This document shows positions 26,993 to 37,109 of a stretch of 64,000 nt of DNA, one piece after another (the first letter of the stretch is position 1; each line of letters starts with the position of its first letter). Where the stretch lies: the NCBI RefSeq assembly GCF_000014145.1, contig NC_008255.1, positions 373,501-437,500 of the forward strand, read 5' to 3'. This DNA is from Cytophaga hutchinsonii ATCC 33406 (lineage in GTDB: Bacteria > Bacteroidota > Bacteroidia > Cytophagales > Cytophagaceae). The position numbers and the translations under genes were made by a program. The notes beneath the pieces are model-generated. The model had not been told where the DNA came from. It searched no databases and worked only from the letters and a program-made list of their open reading frames with translations.

Positions 26993-28168
26993 ATGGACAT
27001 ATATAAATTAAACTTTCGGATTAAATGGATCATTGTTTTATTGGGAATAATTGTTATTGCTGGTTCTCTGGTCTATACCGATTATCTGGCAAAACGCCTG
27101 GTAGAACGCGAACGGAAACTTATTGATTTGTATGCCAAAGCATTAGAGACCGCTGCTACACAAGAGCCCGATGCAAACATGGCTTTTCTCTCCGAGAAGA
27201 TTATTAATGCCAATACATCCGTTCCGGTTATTCTAACGGATGAAACCGGCGAACCGCTGAGTTCAAAAAATATTGTTTTGCCGGGTAATGTTTCGAAAGA
27301 AAAGGAAGATCTTTTTTTGAAACAGCAGATCCTTCTTATGGCAGCACAACATGAGCCCATCAGCATTGAGTTTTACGGCATGAAAAATTATGTGTACTAC
27401 AAAGATTCAGAGATTCTTACCATGCTGCGCTACTACCCGTATATTCAGCTCACGGCTATTGTTTTTTTAAGCCTGGCGGGCTATGTAGCATTCAATTACA
27501 GTAAAAAAGCCGAACAAAGTAAAGTTTGGGTAGGGCTTGCAAAAGAAACCGCGCACCAGTTGGGTACTCCGCTGTCTTCGCTGTTCGCCATCCGTGACTA
27601 TTTCAAGGAAATAGAGCCTTTCAAAAGCGATCCCATGACAGAAGAACTGGCAAAGGATGTAGACCGCTTGAATGTGATCACCGCACGTTTCTCTCAGATT
27701 GGTCTGGAAGGAAAGCTGACACCGGAAAATGTTGCCAATGTGATTGAAGAAAATATCGATTATCTGAAATCAAGAACATCGTCGTATGTATCGTATTCGA
27801 TGGAAGATTTTACAGACGGGGCTACAGCTGTGATGAACATTTCGCTGATGGGCTGGGTGATTGAGAACATCTGTAAAAACGCCATCGATGCGATGGATGG
27901 CCGCGGTTCCATTCATATTTCGATTTTAACTGTTAAAAATACCATCTGCATTGATATAAAAGATTCGGGGAAAGGTATTCCGAATAATAAAATTAAAACA
28001 ATTTTTAAACCTGGTTTTACTACTAAGAAACGCGGCTGGGGCCTGGGTTTAACACTGGTGAAACGTATTGTAGAAGAATATCACGGAGGGAAAGTATACG
28101 TGCTCCAAAGCGGCATAGATAAAGGAACAACGTTCAGGATTGAATTGAAAGGAGTACAGAGTACTTAG
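26993..28168 (+). CDS. Membrane sensor histidine kinase
   Basis: 391 residues. TM1 (12-30) and TM2 (about 149-168) enclose a small periplasmic sensor of about 115 residues. There is no HAMP or PAS; a short linker leads to HisKA with H188 in AKETAHQLGTPLSSL, N296 in the N box, DSGKG at 324-328 and GWGLGL at 348-353. All kinase motifs are present. It is divergent from hemA, an arrangement I have seen in related genomes, and could sense a redox or haem-related signal, but that is inference. TATTTTCG at 26980-26987 resembles a -7 element, which would put the transcription start at or near the ATG. The final codons (GVQST and stop) lie inside a repeat arm. Confidence 0.88.
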   Translation: MDIYKLNFRIKWIIVLLGIIVIAGSLVYTDYLAKRLVERERKLIDLYAKALETAATQEPDANMAFLSEKIINANTSVPVILTDETGEPLSSKNIVLPGNVSKEKEDLFLKQQILLMAAQHEPISIEFYGMKNYVYYKDSEILTMLRYYPYIQLTAIVFLSLAGYVAFNYSKKAEQSKVWVGLAKETAHQLGTPLSSLFAIRDYFKEIEPFKSDPMTEELAKDVDRLNVITARFSQIGLEGKLTPENVANVIEENIDYLKSRTSSYVSYSMEDFTDGATAVMNISLMGWVIENICKNAIDAMDGRGSIHISILTVKNTICIDIKDSGKGIPNNKIKTIFKPGFTTKKRGWGLGLTLVKRIVEEYHGGKVYVLQSGIDKGTTFRIELKGVQST

Positions 28169-28318
28169 TATAGAGTACAAAGTATAGTAACAAGTGCTAA
28201 GCCTGCAAAAATTAAAATATATGAATCGTCCTGAAATAGGTTGAGATAAATAAAAAGGCTCCGAAAAAATCGGAGCCTTTTTTATACTCAGTACTTTGTA
28301 CTCTATACTCTGTACTTA
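28150..28318. repeat. Inverted word arms abutting the stop codons of two convergent genes
   Basis: The left arm (about 28152-28186) starts inside the last codons of the kinase gene: AGTACAGAGTACTTAGTATA, then GAGTACAAAGTATAG. The right arm (about 28283-28317), read on the other strand, is AAGTACAGAGTATAGAGTAC then AAAGTACTGAGTATA and touches the stop of the minus-strand gene. The arms share the words AGTACAGAGTA and AGAGTACAAAGTA and flank a terminator. Confidence 0.7.
28252..28283. terminator. Bidirectional Rho-independent terminator
   Basis: AAAAAGGCTCCGA-AAAAA-TCGGAGCCTTTTT is a perfect 13-base stem between convergent genes, with T-tails in both directions. Confidence 0.92.
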
Positions 28319-29986
28319 CAGCGTGCTCGGATCAAACTTCCCGACCCATAAGCCTTTTTCGCCTTTTGTTTCACCAATGAAAATGATCTTTGTGCCATTT
28401 TCAATGTATACCAACGGGAAATCTTCATTCAGGAAATATTCACCGTTTCCGTATTGTGCAATTTTAACAAATGAGCCTTTTGTTACATCAAGTTTAATAA
28501 CACGTGGGTATTTTAACGGTCGGCATTCTGTTGTTTTAGTGGTAGTCATTATACCAGTTGTTGTTTCAGTAACACATTTTGTAGAATGTGGTACAAACTG
28601 CATCCAGTAAATATAATTCGGATCTTTGCCTTCGAATAAGGTACTGCTTGAAGGGTAGAAGCGGGCATCTGCTACGCCGCCGCCAATAATAGCGCCTTTG
28701 CGTGAGTTATCATCAATACCGAATGAATTCAGCAGTGTACCTTTCTGATCAAACTGAAATAAATACAGATCCGTATAGATAAGACCTGTTATATCACCCT
28801 GGCCATCTACTTTAAAGTCTTGCGCAATAATGTAGATCTGTCCTTCGGAACCGATTGTCAGATCACGGATATCAACGCGTTTGCCGTTATAAACAGATAA
28901 TTTTTTCTGATCATCCGGCTTACGTGTTTTAGCAGCAAATTCTTCCATTGAAGTAACACTTACAAAATCAGCACCAGTAGTATTTACGCGTACCAACTGG
29001 AAGTCAGTGAATTTATCAGCTTCATTTGGAATGTACGCCATTTCATAATATTTCTTCTCAAGACCTTTTGAAAAGCCTGGTCCGTATAAATAAATTTTTG
29101 AACCATCAATCACAGATCCTGTAATTGTCCAGGTATGTGCTTTTGTAGTGAATGTAGATTGGCTCACGAGTTTACCATCCGGTGAAATGCGCAATACAGT
29201 ATACTTCGTAGGGTCAGCCGCTTCATACTTACCCATGCCTTGTCCGCCCATAGGAGCAAGCACTACAACCCAGTCGTTCTGTTCAGCATCCGGATTTTTT
29301 TCATCCGCTACAGCTGCTGAATAAAGCAATTTATGAGGGCTTCCTAAGTCTACCGTTACATCAGATAAAATCTCAAGACTTGGAGTTACTCTGAAGACGT
29401 GGTGCTTTTGAAAATGCTGATAAGGTGTCTTAGACATATTTCCTTTTTCTCCGGCAAGTGCTACAATTTCACCGTTTGAATCATTTTCATAATGGCTGAT
29501 GTAGTACATGTTTTTACCGTTTTCACCTTCAAATTTCAGCTTATCAAGTGTCTTGGTTGACTTTTTATATTTCAATAAAAACCAGTTCCAGGCATATGTT
29601 ACCTGTTTCTTTTTGATTACAAATGTTCCGGTAAGGTTAGGAGATGCTGTAAGTCCTTCCACAACATAGGCATCGCCTTTATATTTAAACCAGGAATATT
29701 TTGATTTTGCCTTTGTTAATTCGATTTCATCTGCAACGGTTGATTTTAAATTCAACTCATAATCGAATGTGTAGGTTTCAAATTTTACTTTCGCATTGGT
29801 ACTTTTTGTAACATAGGTAACGGCCACTTCACGTGTCTGGTCGTTGCGCTCAACATGGCCAATGTATCCACGGTTTGCTTTACCTGAAATGTCAACAGTT
29901 TTTTCTGCTGCTAATTGCTGACCATTTACCTGCAGTTGTACCGCAAAAAGAGTCATCAATAAAAAAGCGAGTAACGATTTTTTCAT
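28316..29986 (-). CDS. Secreted protein of unknown function, 556 residues
   Basis: The ORF begins with a clear signal peptide (MKKSLLAFLLMTLFAVQLQV, cleaved near NGQ). The mature part is beta-rich and Lys/Asp/Tyr-rich, with a pattern suggesting a propeller or other repeated beta-sheet fold (TREVAVTYVTKS, GDAYVVEGL, SEGQIYIIAQDF, DPNYIYWMQFVP). A Cys pair lies in the segment HSTKCVTETTTG ... TTTECRPLKY. There is no T9SS sorting domain at the C-terminus, so it is probably periplasmic or attached to the outer membrane. I do not recognise the family. It is a single-gene unit with a bidirectional terminator below the stop and a 346-base spacer upstream that it shares with atpD. Confidence 0.7.
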   Translation of the reverse strand: MKKSLLAFLLMTLFAVQLQVNGQQLAAEKTVDISGKANRGYIGHVERNDQTREVAVTYVTKSTNAKVKFETYTFDYELNLKSTVADEIELTKAKSKYSWFKYKGDAYVVEGLTASPNLTGTFVIKKKQVTYAWNWFLLKYKKSTKTLDKLKFEGENGKNMYYISHYENDSNGEIVALAGEKGNMSKTPYQHFQKHHVFRVTPSLEILSDVTVDLGSPHKLLYSAAVADEKNPDAEQNDWVVVLAPMGGQGMGKYEAADPTKYTVLRISPDGKLVSQSTFTTKAHTWTITGSVIDGSKIYLYGPGFSKGLEKKYYEMAYIPNEADKFTDFQLVRVNTTGADFVSVTSMEEFAAKTRKPDDQKKLSVYNGKRVDIRDLTIGSEGQIYIIAQDFKVDGQGDITGLIYTDLYLFQFDQKGTLLNSFGIDDNSRKGAIIGGGVADARFYPSSSTLFEGKDPNYIYWMQFVPHSTKCVTETTTGIMTTTKTTECRPLKYPRVIKLDVTKGSFVKIAQYGNGEYFLNEDFPLVYIENGTKIIFIGETKGEKGLWVGKFDPSTL

Positions 29987-31838
<1,852 letters not shown>

Positions 31839-31861
31839 TAATACGTATCCCTCATAAAATT

Positions 31862-31893
31862 CCGGTTACAAAGTTTTCTTTGTAACCGGTTTT
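31862..31893 (+). terminator. Perfect hairpin between atpD and atpC (attenuator or terminator)
   Basis: CCGGTTACAAAG-TTTT-CTTTGTAACCGG is a perfect 12-base stem, followed by TTTTAACC. It stands 23 bases after the atpD stop and 18 bases before the atpC start. It could terminate part of the transcripts or protect the atpD mRNA end, lowering the epsilon to beta ratio. Confidence 0.8.
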
Positions 31894-31907
31894 AACCAAT
31901 CTGATAC

Positions 31908-32150
31908 ATGTATTTAGAAATACTAACACCCGATCAAAAAGTTTTTAGTGGAGATATTACATCTGTACAAGTACCAGGCACATCTGGCCGCTTCGAGGTG
32001 TTAACAAATCACGCAGCTATAATTTCAACCTTAGAAAAGGGCGATGTAACTATCCGTCTGGCTAAAGAAGAAAAAGTATTTAAAATAGATGGCGGTGTAG
32101 TGGAAGTATTGCACGATAAAGTTATCGTGCTGGCTGAAGCTATTCTCTAA
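31908..32150 (+). CDS. atpC: ATP synthase F1 subunit epsilon (short form)
   Basis: 80 residues, only the N-terminal beta-sandwich domain (MYLEILTPDQKVFSGDITSV, TSGRFEVLTNHAAIIST, VFKIDGGVVEVLHDKVIVLAEA). The two-helix C-terminal domain that inhibits ATP hydrolysis in other bacteria is absent, as in other Bacteroidota. It links the gamma subunit to the rotor ring. It lies 69 bases after atpD, with a perfect hairpin in between, and is closed by a bidirectional terminator. Confidence 0.93.
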   Translation: MYLEILTPDQKVFSGDITSVQVPGTSGRFEVLTNHAAIISTLEKGDVTIRLAKEEKVFKIDGGVVEVLHDKVIVLAEAIL

Positions 32151-32171
32151 AACAAACATTCATTAGATAAA

Positions 32172-32206
32172 AAGTCCCGTTAATAATTTATTAACGGGAC
32201 TTTTTT
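32172..32206. terminator. Bidirectional terminator after atpC
   Basis: AGTCCCGTTAATAA-T-TTATTAACGGGACT, a 14-base perfect inverted repeat with A/T tails on both sides, serving atpC and the convergent small membrane gene. Confidence 0.9.
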
Positions 32207-32504
32207 ATTGCTTTTTATTAAACCGGCTAAACGATTTTTTCATCATGCCGAAAAAGAATTCCTTTTCACCTAATAAGATGGAATAAAAAACCATGAACAG
32301 ATAATAGGCTGGTGTTATCAATATTAACCAAAGCAGAATATACAACCACGTTTCTGTAGAATGGTCAATGCCAAGCAATGGAAATACCAGTTTCCGGATT
32401 TGAACAGCAGAAAGCCCCGTTAAGGAAAAGATAAGTAGGATTTTGAATAAGCGCCAGTTGCTTGTAATACCCCAGCGTTCTTTTAATTTTTCGAAGAATG
32501 ACAT
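32205..32504 (-). CDS. Small membrane protein, DUF6787-like
   Basis: 99 residues: a basic N-terminus (FFEKLKERWGITSNWRLFKI), two TM helices (about 21-44 and 52-77) and a basic, aromatic tail (FFFGMMKKSFSRFNKKQ). The KLKxRWxITSNW start and the layout recall DUF6787, a small Bacteroidota family of unknown role; this is recognition from memory. The terminator overlaps its stop region. It is convergent with atpC and appears monocistronic. Confidence 0.7.
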   Translation of the reverse strand: MSFFEKLKERWGITSNWRLFKILLIFSLTGLSAVQIRKLVFPLLGIDHSTETWLYILLWLILITPAYYLFMVFYSILLGEKEFFFGMMKKSFSRFNKKQ

Positions 32505-32761
32505 AGTAACGCAAACTTAAAGAAAAATACTGAATGAAATCTGTATTGATACGCTTTAAGTCGTTACTTAATGGTTATATTTTAAAATTGTAATTACGTG
32601 TGGTCAGGTAGGCCTTATTTGTTTGCTTAAATAGCTGAATCATGTAAATACTATTTATATTCGTGTAAGTAGAAATAACAATGTTGTCTTACATTAGCCT
32701 TATTTTTAAGGCCTGTATAATCTGATAAAAAGTGCTTCATACATCTGGTTGCCAATAAAAT

Positions 32762-34732
32762 TTGAAAACGAGCATTAAATATCACCGTCTTATCAGAATA
32801 CTATTGCCTGTATTGTTTGTATGCGGCTTTTTTTTCAATGGACATACACAAAAAGGAGTCAAAGTAAAAAAACATCAGTTTTTAGTTTTACAGGATACGA
32901 TCATCCGGCCACAGGATGATACCATAATTTATATACCCGCAAACGTTGAGTATAAAAAACGCCGCGATTACGAACACTATATGAATAACCGTCTGGTACG
33001 GCAAGTGTGGGATCAAATCTATCTGGACAATCCGCCGCTGGTCGATTACGATACGTCATTTACCATTGAAAGTAAAAATCCATACGAGATGTATGAAGGT
33101 AAACGCATCCGTAATATTTATATTAAAAAGCAAAATGTATTCAGCAATAACATTTATGACACGGTGTATGTAAAAAAGCGGGAATACCTGATTGAAAAGG
33201 TGTCTGAGTTTTTGCATGAAAAAACAAAGACCTTTGTAATCGAACAGAACTTGTTTATTGACGATGACTCCATAGTGGATAAAAACCGGTTGGCAGATAA
33301 TGAAAGGCTCTTGCGTTCGCTGCCATATATGCACGATGCCAGAATTTTTGTAGTTGAACTTCCCGGACAAAAAAACTGGGTGGATGTTGAAGTGCTTGTT
33401 CAGGATTTATGGTCGATCGGTGGATATTTTACGCCTAATGATGTAACCTATCATCAGTGGAAATTGTATGACCGCAATTTTTTAGGATACGGACAAACCC
33501 TTTCCTATAAAGGACAGTATCGTACACCGCGCTCTCAGGCATTTTCCAGTGAAATTTATTATGAGAAAGATAATCTGATGGGCACCTTTATCAACCCGTT
33601 TATTATGTATTCAGAATTAAACGGCGGTGCCAAGGTGGGCAAACAGGATGAAACAAGTTTTTCTATTGGTGCCAAAAGAGGAATATATATGCCTACCGCA
33701 CGATTGGCCGGAGGATATGTTTTTTCAAACAATAAATCGGTCAATACCAAAATGGAAATTGATACCAGTTATTATAACTACCGCTATAATGTAAATGACC
33801 TTTGGGGCGGCATTACCTTTTCCGGTTTCAAGCAGACAGGAGATGATTACGATATTATTACCCGGCAAAACAGGTCGCGTATATTTTTATCTGCCAGGTA
33901 TTACAACCGGACATTTCTCCAGCAACCTGATCAGCCTATTTCAAGGTTCATCGCATCGTATAACAATCAAACCTTTGTGATCGGACAGGCAACGTATTTC
34001 CGGTATGAATTCTTTAAAACCCGCTACTTGTATGGCTTCGGGCGAACGGAAGATATTCCGTCGGGGTATTCGTATTGGGTAAATTCAGGCGTGGATACCC
34101 GGCTCGATCAGCAACGCTATTATCTTGGTATCGCCAGCTTTAACAGCATCGTCAGACCAAGAGGATGTTTTTACCTGCTTGATTTGCGTGCATCCGCTTT
34201 TTACAACCATGTGCACAATGTGCAGGATTTTTTCATGAAAGGAGAAGGTACCTATATTTCACAAGTGGGAGAATTCGGACGCTGGAAAGCAAGGTTTTAT
34301 TTAACGCTCAATTACGCTAAAATTATAAATCCGCAGTTAAGTGGTGCCTTAAACGTCAATAATACAAATGGTATACAGCAATTCAATTCAATGCTGATAT
34401 CGGGTTATCAGTCTTCAAGCGTTTCATTGATGACCAATTTATTTCCCAGATTCAGGTTTATGGGTTTTCGGTTTGCCTTTATACTGCTTACACAATTTGC
34501 TCAGCTTGGTACCGAGACAGAATTCTTATTTGACAATAAAATATACACCGGCTTTGGCGGAGGTTTCAGAACTAAAAATGAAAACCTTGTTTTCGATGAA
34601 TTCGAATGTGTAGTGTATTGGTTCCCAAACAGTCCTGAAGATGTTACCACATTCAAGATTGTAACCACAACAAGTCCACGTTTCCGTATTAACCTGCGTG
34701 GTACCGACCAACCCAGTTTCATAGGCCTGTAG
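32762..34732 (+). CDS. Outer-membrane protein with POTRA-like and Omp85-like barrel regions
   Basis: 656 residues from the TTG at 32762. It is chosen because a signal peptide follows directly (LIRILLPVLFVCGFFFNGHT) and the first in-frame ATG lies about 70 codons further in, after it. Residues 110-215 look like a POTRA domain (KRIRNIYIKKQNVF, DNERLLRSLPYMHDARIFVV, WVDVEVLVQDLWSIGG). From about 215 there are amphipathic beta-strands (YDRNFLGYGQTLSYKGQYR, GAKRGIYMPTARLAGGYVFS) ending in an outer-membrane C-terminus. It is probably a BamA/TamA-like insertase or transporter accessory of the Bacteroidota type. No surface-lipoprotein or T9SS gene is adjacent. Confidence 0.72.
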   Translation: MKTSIKYHRLIRILLPVLFVCGFFFNGHTQKGVKVKKHQFLVLQDTIIRPQDDTIIYIPANVEYKKRRDYEHYMNNRLVRQVWDQIYLDNPPLVDYDTSFTIESKNPYEMYEGKRIRNIYIKKQNVFSNNIYDTVYVKKREYLIEKVSEFLHEKTKTFVIEQNLFIDDDSIVDKNRLADNERLLRSLPYMHDARIFVVELPGQKNWVDVEVLVQDLWSIGGYFTPNDVTYHQWKLYDRNFLGYGQTLSYKGQYRTPRSQAFSSEIYYEKDNLMGTFINPFIMYSELNGGAKVGKQDETSFSIGAKRGIYMPTARLAGGYVFSNNKSVNTKMEIDTSYYNYRYNVNDLWGGITFSGFKQTGDDYDIITRQNRSRIFLSARYYNRTFLQQPDQPISRFIASYNNQTFVIGQATYFRYEFFKTRYLYGFGRTEDIPSGYSYWVNSGVDTRLDQQRYYLGIASFNSIVRPRGCFYLLDLRASAFYNHVHNVQDFFMKGEGTYISQVGEFGRWKARFYLTLNYAKIINPQLSGALNVNNTNGIQQFNSMLISGYQSSSVSLMTNLFPRFRFMGFRFAFILLTQFAQLGTETEFLFDNKIYTGFGGGFRTKNENLVFDEFECVVYWFPNSPEDVTTFKIVTTTSPRFRINLRGTDQPSFIGL

Positions 34733-34850
34733 GGACGTATTGCATACGTCCTGAGCGTATTGCATACGTCCCCGGGCGTAGTGCATAGGTCCTTAACGTA
34801 TTGCATACGTCCCCGGGCGTATGCCATACGCCCATACGCCCATACGGCGG
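34728..34850. repeat. Array of about five 20-21 bp imperfect palindromes (REP-like)
   Basis: It begins GTAGGGACGTATTGCATACG directly at the stop codon of the upstream gene, whose TAG lies in the GTAG. The unit is ACGTATTGCATACGT framed by CCC/GGG or CC/GG. Units start near 34734, 34755, 34777, 34796 and 34818, with a decayed sixth (CATACGCCCATACGGCGGGC) at the end. Individual copies differ at 1-3 positions. The GC content is clearly above that of the surroundings. No coding potential. Confidence 0.85.
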
Positions 34851-34869
34851 GCACTTTTTCTCTAAAATA

Positions 34870-34902
34870 GATGTTGTAACATCAAATAGCTAAATATTAC
34901 AA
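34870..34902. promoter_or_regulatory. Nested palindromes just upstream of the pirin gene
   Basis: GATGTT-GT-AACATC (34870-34883) is a perfect palindrome, and GTTGTAA (34873-34879) also pairs with TTACAAC (34897-34903) next to the start codon. It could be a regulator site or an mRNA hairpin over the ribosome-binding region. Confidence 0.4.
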
Positions 34903-34904
34903 CT

Positions 34905-35633
34905 ATGAACAAAGAAGCACATACACGAATACATAAAGCAGACAGCAGAGGAGCTGCAGATCACGGGTGGTTAAAAGCCAGACACACATTCAGTTTTGCC
35001 GGTTATTATGATGAAGACCGGGAGCAGTTCGGTGCGTTGCGTGTATTGAATGATGACATTATTGGGGCGGGTTATGGCTTTGGAATGCATCCGCATAACA
35101 ACATGGAAATTATAACCATTCCGTTGGAAGGCGCATTACGGCATAAAGATAGTATGGGGCATACCTCAGTTATTAAAGCAGGGGATGTGCAGGTTATGTC
35201 TGCAGGCAAAGGTTTAACACATTCAGAGTATAATGCATCTGAAACGGATTCCTTAAATCTGTTACAGATCTGGTTGTTTCCGAAAAGCAGAAACATAGAG
35301 CCCCGTTACGGAGAAACCACCTTTGATGTAACAAAAATGGAAGGTGAATGGCTGAATGTAGTAGCACCTTTGGGAGATAAATCTGATGCGTTGCAGATCA
35401 ATCAGGATGCCTGGTTTTCATTGGGAAAATTTCAAAAAGGAAAAACAGTTTCCTATTCAAAAAAGCGTGCAGGCAACGGATTATATGTTTTTGTAATTGA
35501 AGGAGAAGTTACTGTTGGAGAAGAGGTTCTTTCGCGTAGAGACGCCATTGGAATTACAGAGACAGATAGCATTGAATTAACGGCAGCCGATCATGCTTAT
35601 GTGTTGATTATGGATGTACCTATGGATGTGTAA
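34905..35633 (+). CDS. Pirin-family bicupin (YhhW-like)
   Basis: 242 residues, two cupin domains. The N-terminal metal site is complete: H62 and H64 in GMHPHNNME, H106 and E108 in LTHSEYN. The bacterial YhhW group has quercetin 2,3-dioxygenase activity in vitro, but physiological substrates are unclear; pirins are often linked to stress responses. The start at 34905 gives MNKEAHTRIHKADSRG with the conserved RGxxDHGWLKxxHTFSF string at 15-31. It is monocistronic, preceded by nested palindromes and followed by a GC-rich terminator. Confidence 0.93.
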   Translation: MNKEAHTRIHKADSRGAADHGWLKARHTFSFAGYYDEDREQFGALRVLNDDIIGAGYGFGMHPHNNMEIITIPLEGALRHKDSMGHTSVIKAGDVQVMSAGKGLTHSEYNASETDSLNLLQIWLFPKSRNIEPRYGETTFDVTKMEGEWLNVVAPLGDKSDALQINQDAWFSLGKFQKGKTVSYSKKRAGNGLYVFVIEGEVTVGEEVLSRRDAIGITETDSIELTAADHAYVLIMDVPMDV

Positions 35634-35665
35634 GGCATGAGCTAAGGAAGATGATGGGTAGCAAG

Positions 35666-35702
35666 TCAGCCGTCAGACCGGTTTCTCCGGTCCGGCGGCT
35701 GA
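35666..35702 (+). terminator. Terminator after the pirin gene
   Basis: TCAGCCGTCAGACCGG-TTTC-TCCGGTCCGGCGGCTGA, a long GC-rich stem with two mismatches, then TGTGTTTT. Also suited to the convergent beta-barrel gene. Confidence 0.8.
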
Positions 35703-35719
35703 TGTGTTTTAATATAAAA

Positions 35720-36325
35720 CTAAAAAGCATAACCAATATTCAGTGTAATTGGTAAATGAATTTCACGGTAACGCATTTTCTCCCATCCTTTATTATTGAC
35801 TCCTGAGGTATACATTTCTCCTTTTGTGCCGTATTGGATTCCTATCCCGGCATCTACAACCAGACGCCTTTTAATCAAGAGCTGGTATCCTATAGTTGCA
35901 CCGAAAAATGAATACTTTTTAATATTATGCGCATTACTTTTATCTGTGGGTACATATTGCAATATGTATGAATAGCCAATGTCCGCCGCTGCATAGAACC
36001 CGTTATTGTTGATTTTATTTTTATCAAGATAATATCTTACTTCTGCCTGTATAATATATTTTTCATAATACACTTTAGAGATACCAGGTGAGGAAGTTTG
36101 GTTTAATTGGCTGAATGGGAAATCATAACTTCCAATCAGGCTGATGCTCCAATCTTTATTTAAAGCACGTTCATATTGAAGCCCAAAATAACCGCCAAAG
36201 CCAAGCAGGCTTGTTTGGATCGTATTCTTGTAATTCCTGGCGGGTATTTTTAATGAATCCGCCGACTGGCTAAAAGATGTTACAGTTAGTAAAAGGAAAA
36301 GCTGAAGTGTTAAAATAATTTTCAT
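35720..36325 (-). CDS. Outer-membrane beta-barrel protein, tandem paralogue 1
   Basis: 201 residues with signal peptide (MKIILTLQLFLLLTVTSFSQ) and a small barrel of about eight amphipathic strands: LLGFGGYFGLQYERAL, DWSISLIGSYDFPF, YIIQAEVRYYLDK, NGFYAAADIGYSYIL, FFGATIGYQLLIKRRLVVDAGIG and the aromatic end LPITLNIGYAF. It resembles DUF3575-like Bacteroidota outer-membrane proteins. About two thirds of its residues are the same as in the protein encoded at 36433-37032, and even the leader (CATGACGAATTAG on the plus strand next to the start codon) is conserved, so the two arose by local duplication. No function is known. Confidence 0.75.
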   Translation of the reverse strand: MKIILTLQLFLLLTVTSFSQSADSLKIPARNYKNTIQTSLLGFGGYFGLQYERALNKDWSISLIGSYDFPFSQLNQTSSPGISKVYYEKYIIQAEVRYYLDKNKINNNGFYAAADIGYSYILQYVPTDKSNAHNIKKYSFFGATIGYQLLIKRRLVVDAGIGIQYGTKGEMYTSGVNNKGWEKMRYREIHLPITLNIGYAF

Positions 36326-36375
36326 GACGAATTAGAAATTTAATAAATAAAATTCATAACGGAAGTTGAAAAGTA

Positions 36376-36415
36376 CAGTTGTCAGGCCTGTATTTAAAGG
36401 CTTGAGAACTGTTTG
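36376..36415. terminator. Hairpin between the paralogous barrel genes
   Basis: CAGTTGTCAGGCC pairs with GGCTTGAGAACTG with two mismatches around TGTATTTAAA, followed by TTTGTTTTA on the plus strand. It probably ends transcripts of the gene at 36433. Confidence 0.5.
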
Positions 36416-36432
36416 TTTTATGTTGCGATTAA

Positions 36433-37032
36433 TTAAAATGCGTACCCAATATTCAATGTAATTGGCCAGTAAATTTTCCGGTAAGGCATCTTCTCCCACC
36501 CGATATTATTTCCAGAGCTATACCTTTCCCCTTTTATACCATATTGAATCCCGATTCCGGCATCTGCAACAAGGCGTCTTTTGATCAGCAGCTGATACCC
36601 TATAGTTGTGCCGAACCATGGATATTTTTCAATATGATATGCATTTTTATTTTCTGGTACATATCCTAATATGTGTGTATAGCCGGCATCACCTGATATA
36701 TATAGGCCATTATTGTTGATTTCATTTTTATCCAGATAATATCTCAGTTCAGCTTGAATGGAATATGTTTCAGAATAAATCCTGCTTGTATATATTGGCT
36801 GAGGTTGGTTTAACTGTTTAAATGGAAACGAATACCTTCCTATTACACTTATACTCCAATCTTTATTCAGCGCCCGTTCATATTGCAAGCCAAAGTATCC
36901 CAGTGTGCCAAGCATATTGGTTTGGATATTGTTTTTATAATTTTTTACAGGACTCTTTAATGTGTCTGCCGACTGGCTAAAAGATGTTGCAGTTAGTAAA
37001 AGGAAAAGCTGAAGTGTTAAAAGAATTTTCAT
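36433..37032 (-). CDS. Outer-membrane beta-barrel protein, tandem paralogue 2
   Basis: 199 residues, same architecture as its neighbour: signal peptide MKILLTLQLFLLLTATSFSQ, then strands NMLGTLGYFGLQYERAL, DWSISVIGRYSFPF, YSIQAELRYYLDK, NGLYISGDAGYTHIL, WFGTTIGYQLLIKRRLVADAGIG and ITLNIGYAF. Differences cluster in the loops (for example LNQPQPIYTSRIYSETY against LNQTSSPGISKVYYEKY), as expected for surface-exposed parts under separate selection. Whether the two are expressed together is unclear since a hairpin lies between them. It is divergent from the T9SS cargo gene at 37158. Confidence 0.75.
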   Translation of the reverse strand: MKILLTLQLFLLLTATSFSQSADTLKSPVKNYKNNIQTNMLGTLGYFGLQYERALNKDWSISVIGRYSFPFKQLNQPQPIYTSRIYSETYSIQAELRYYLDKNEINNNGLYISGDAGYTHILGYVPENKNAYHIEKYPWFGTTIGYQLLIKRRLVADAGIGIQYGIKGERYSSGNNIGWEKMPYRKIYWPITLNIGYAF

Positions 37033-37070
37033 GACGAATTAGTAATTTTTTTTCAAGATAATGAAATTAA

Positions 37071-37109
37071 TTGTATAAAATTATTTATGTTTACACATAA
37101 TTTATACAA
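37071..37109. promoter_or_regulatory. AT-rich inverted repeat in a divergent promoter region
   Basis: TTGTATAAAATTAT at 37071-37084 pairs with ATAATTTATACAA at 37097-37109 (one bulged A), and TGTATAATTTTATACC follows at 37113-37128. The GTATAA/TTATAC words recur three times between divergent genes, as in a regulator-binding site. Confidence 0.4.

Noticed and set aside
34728-34850. CRISPR array
   Set aside because: Units are palindromic and contiguous with 3-6 base spacers; there are no unique spacers of 30 bases and no cas genes.
34501-34854. Antisense frames over the end of the Omp85-like gene and the repeat array
   Set aside because: Their N-termini translate the 21-bp repeats (YARGRMQY units) and the rest is antisense to a real gene.
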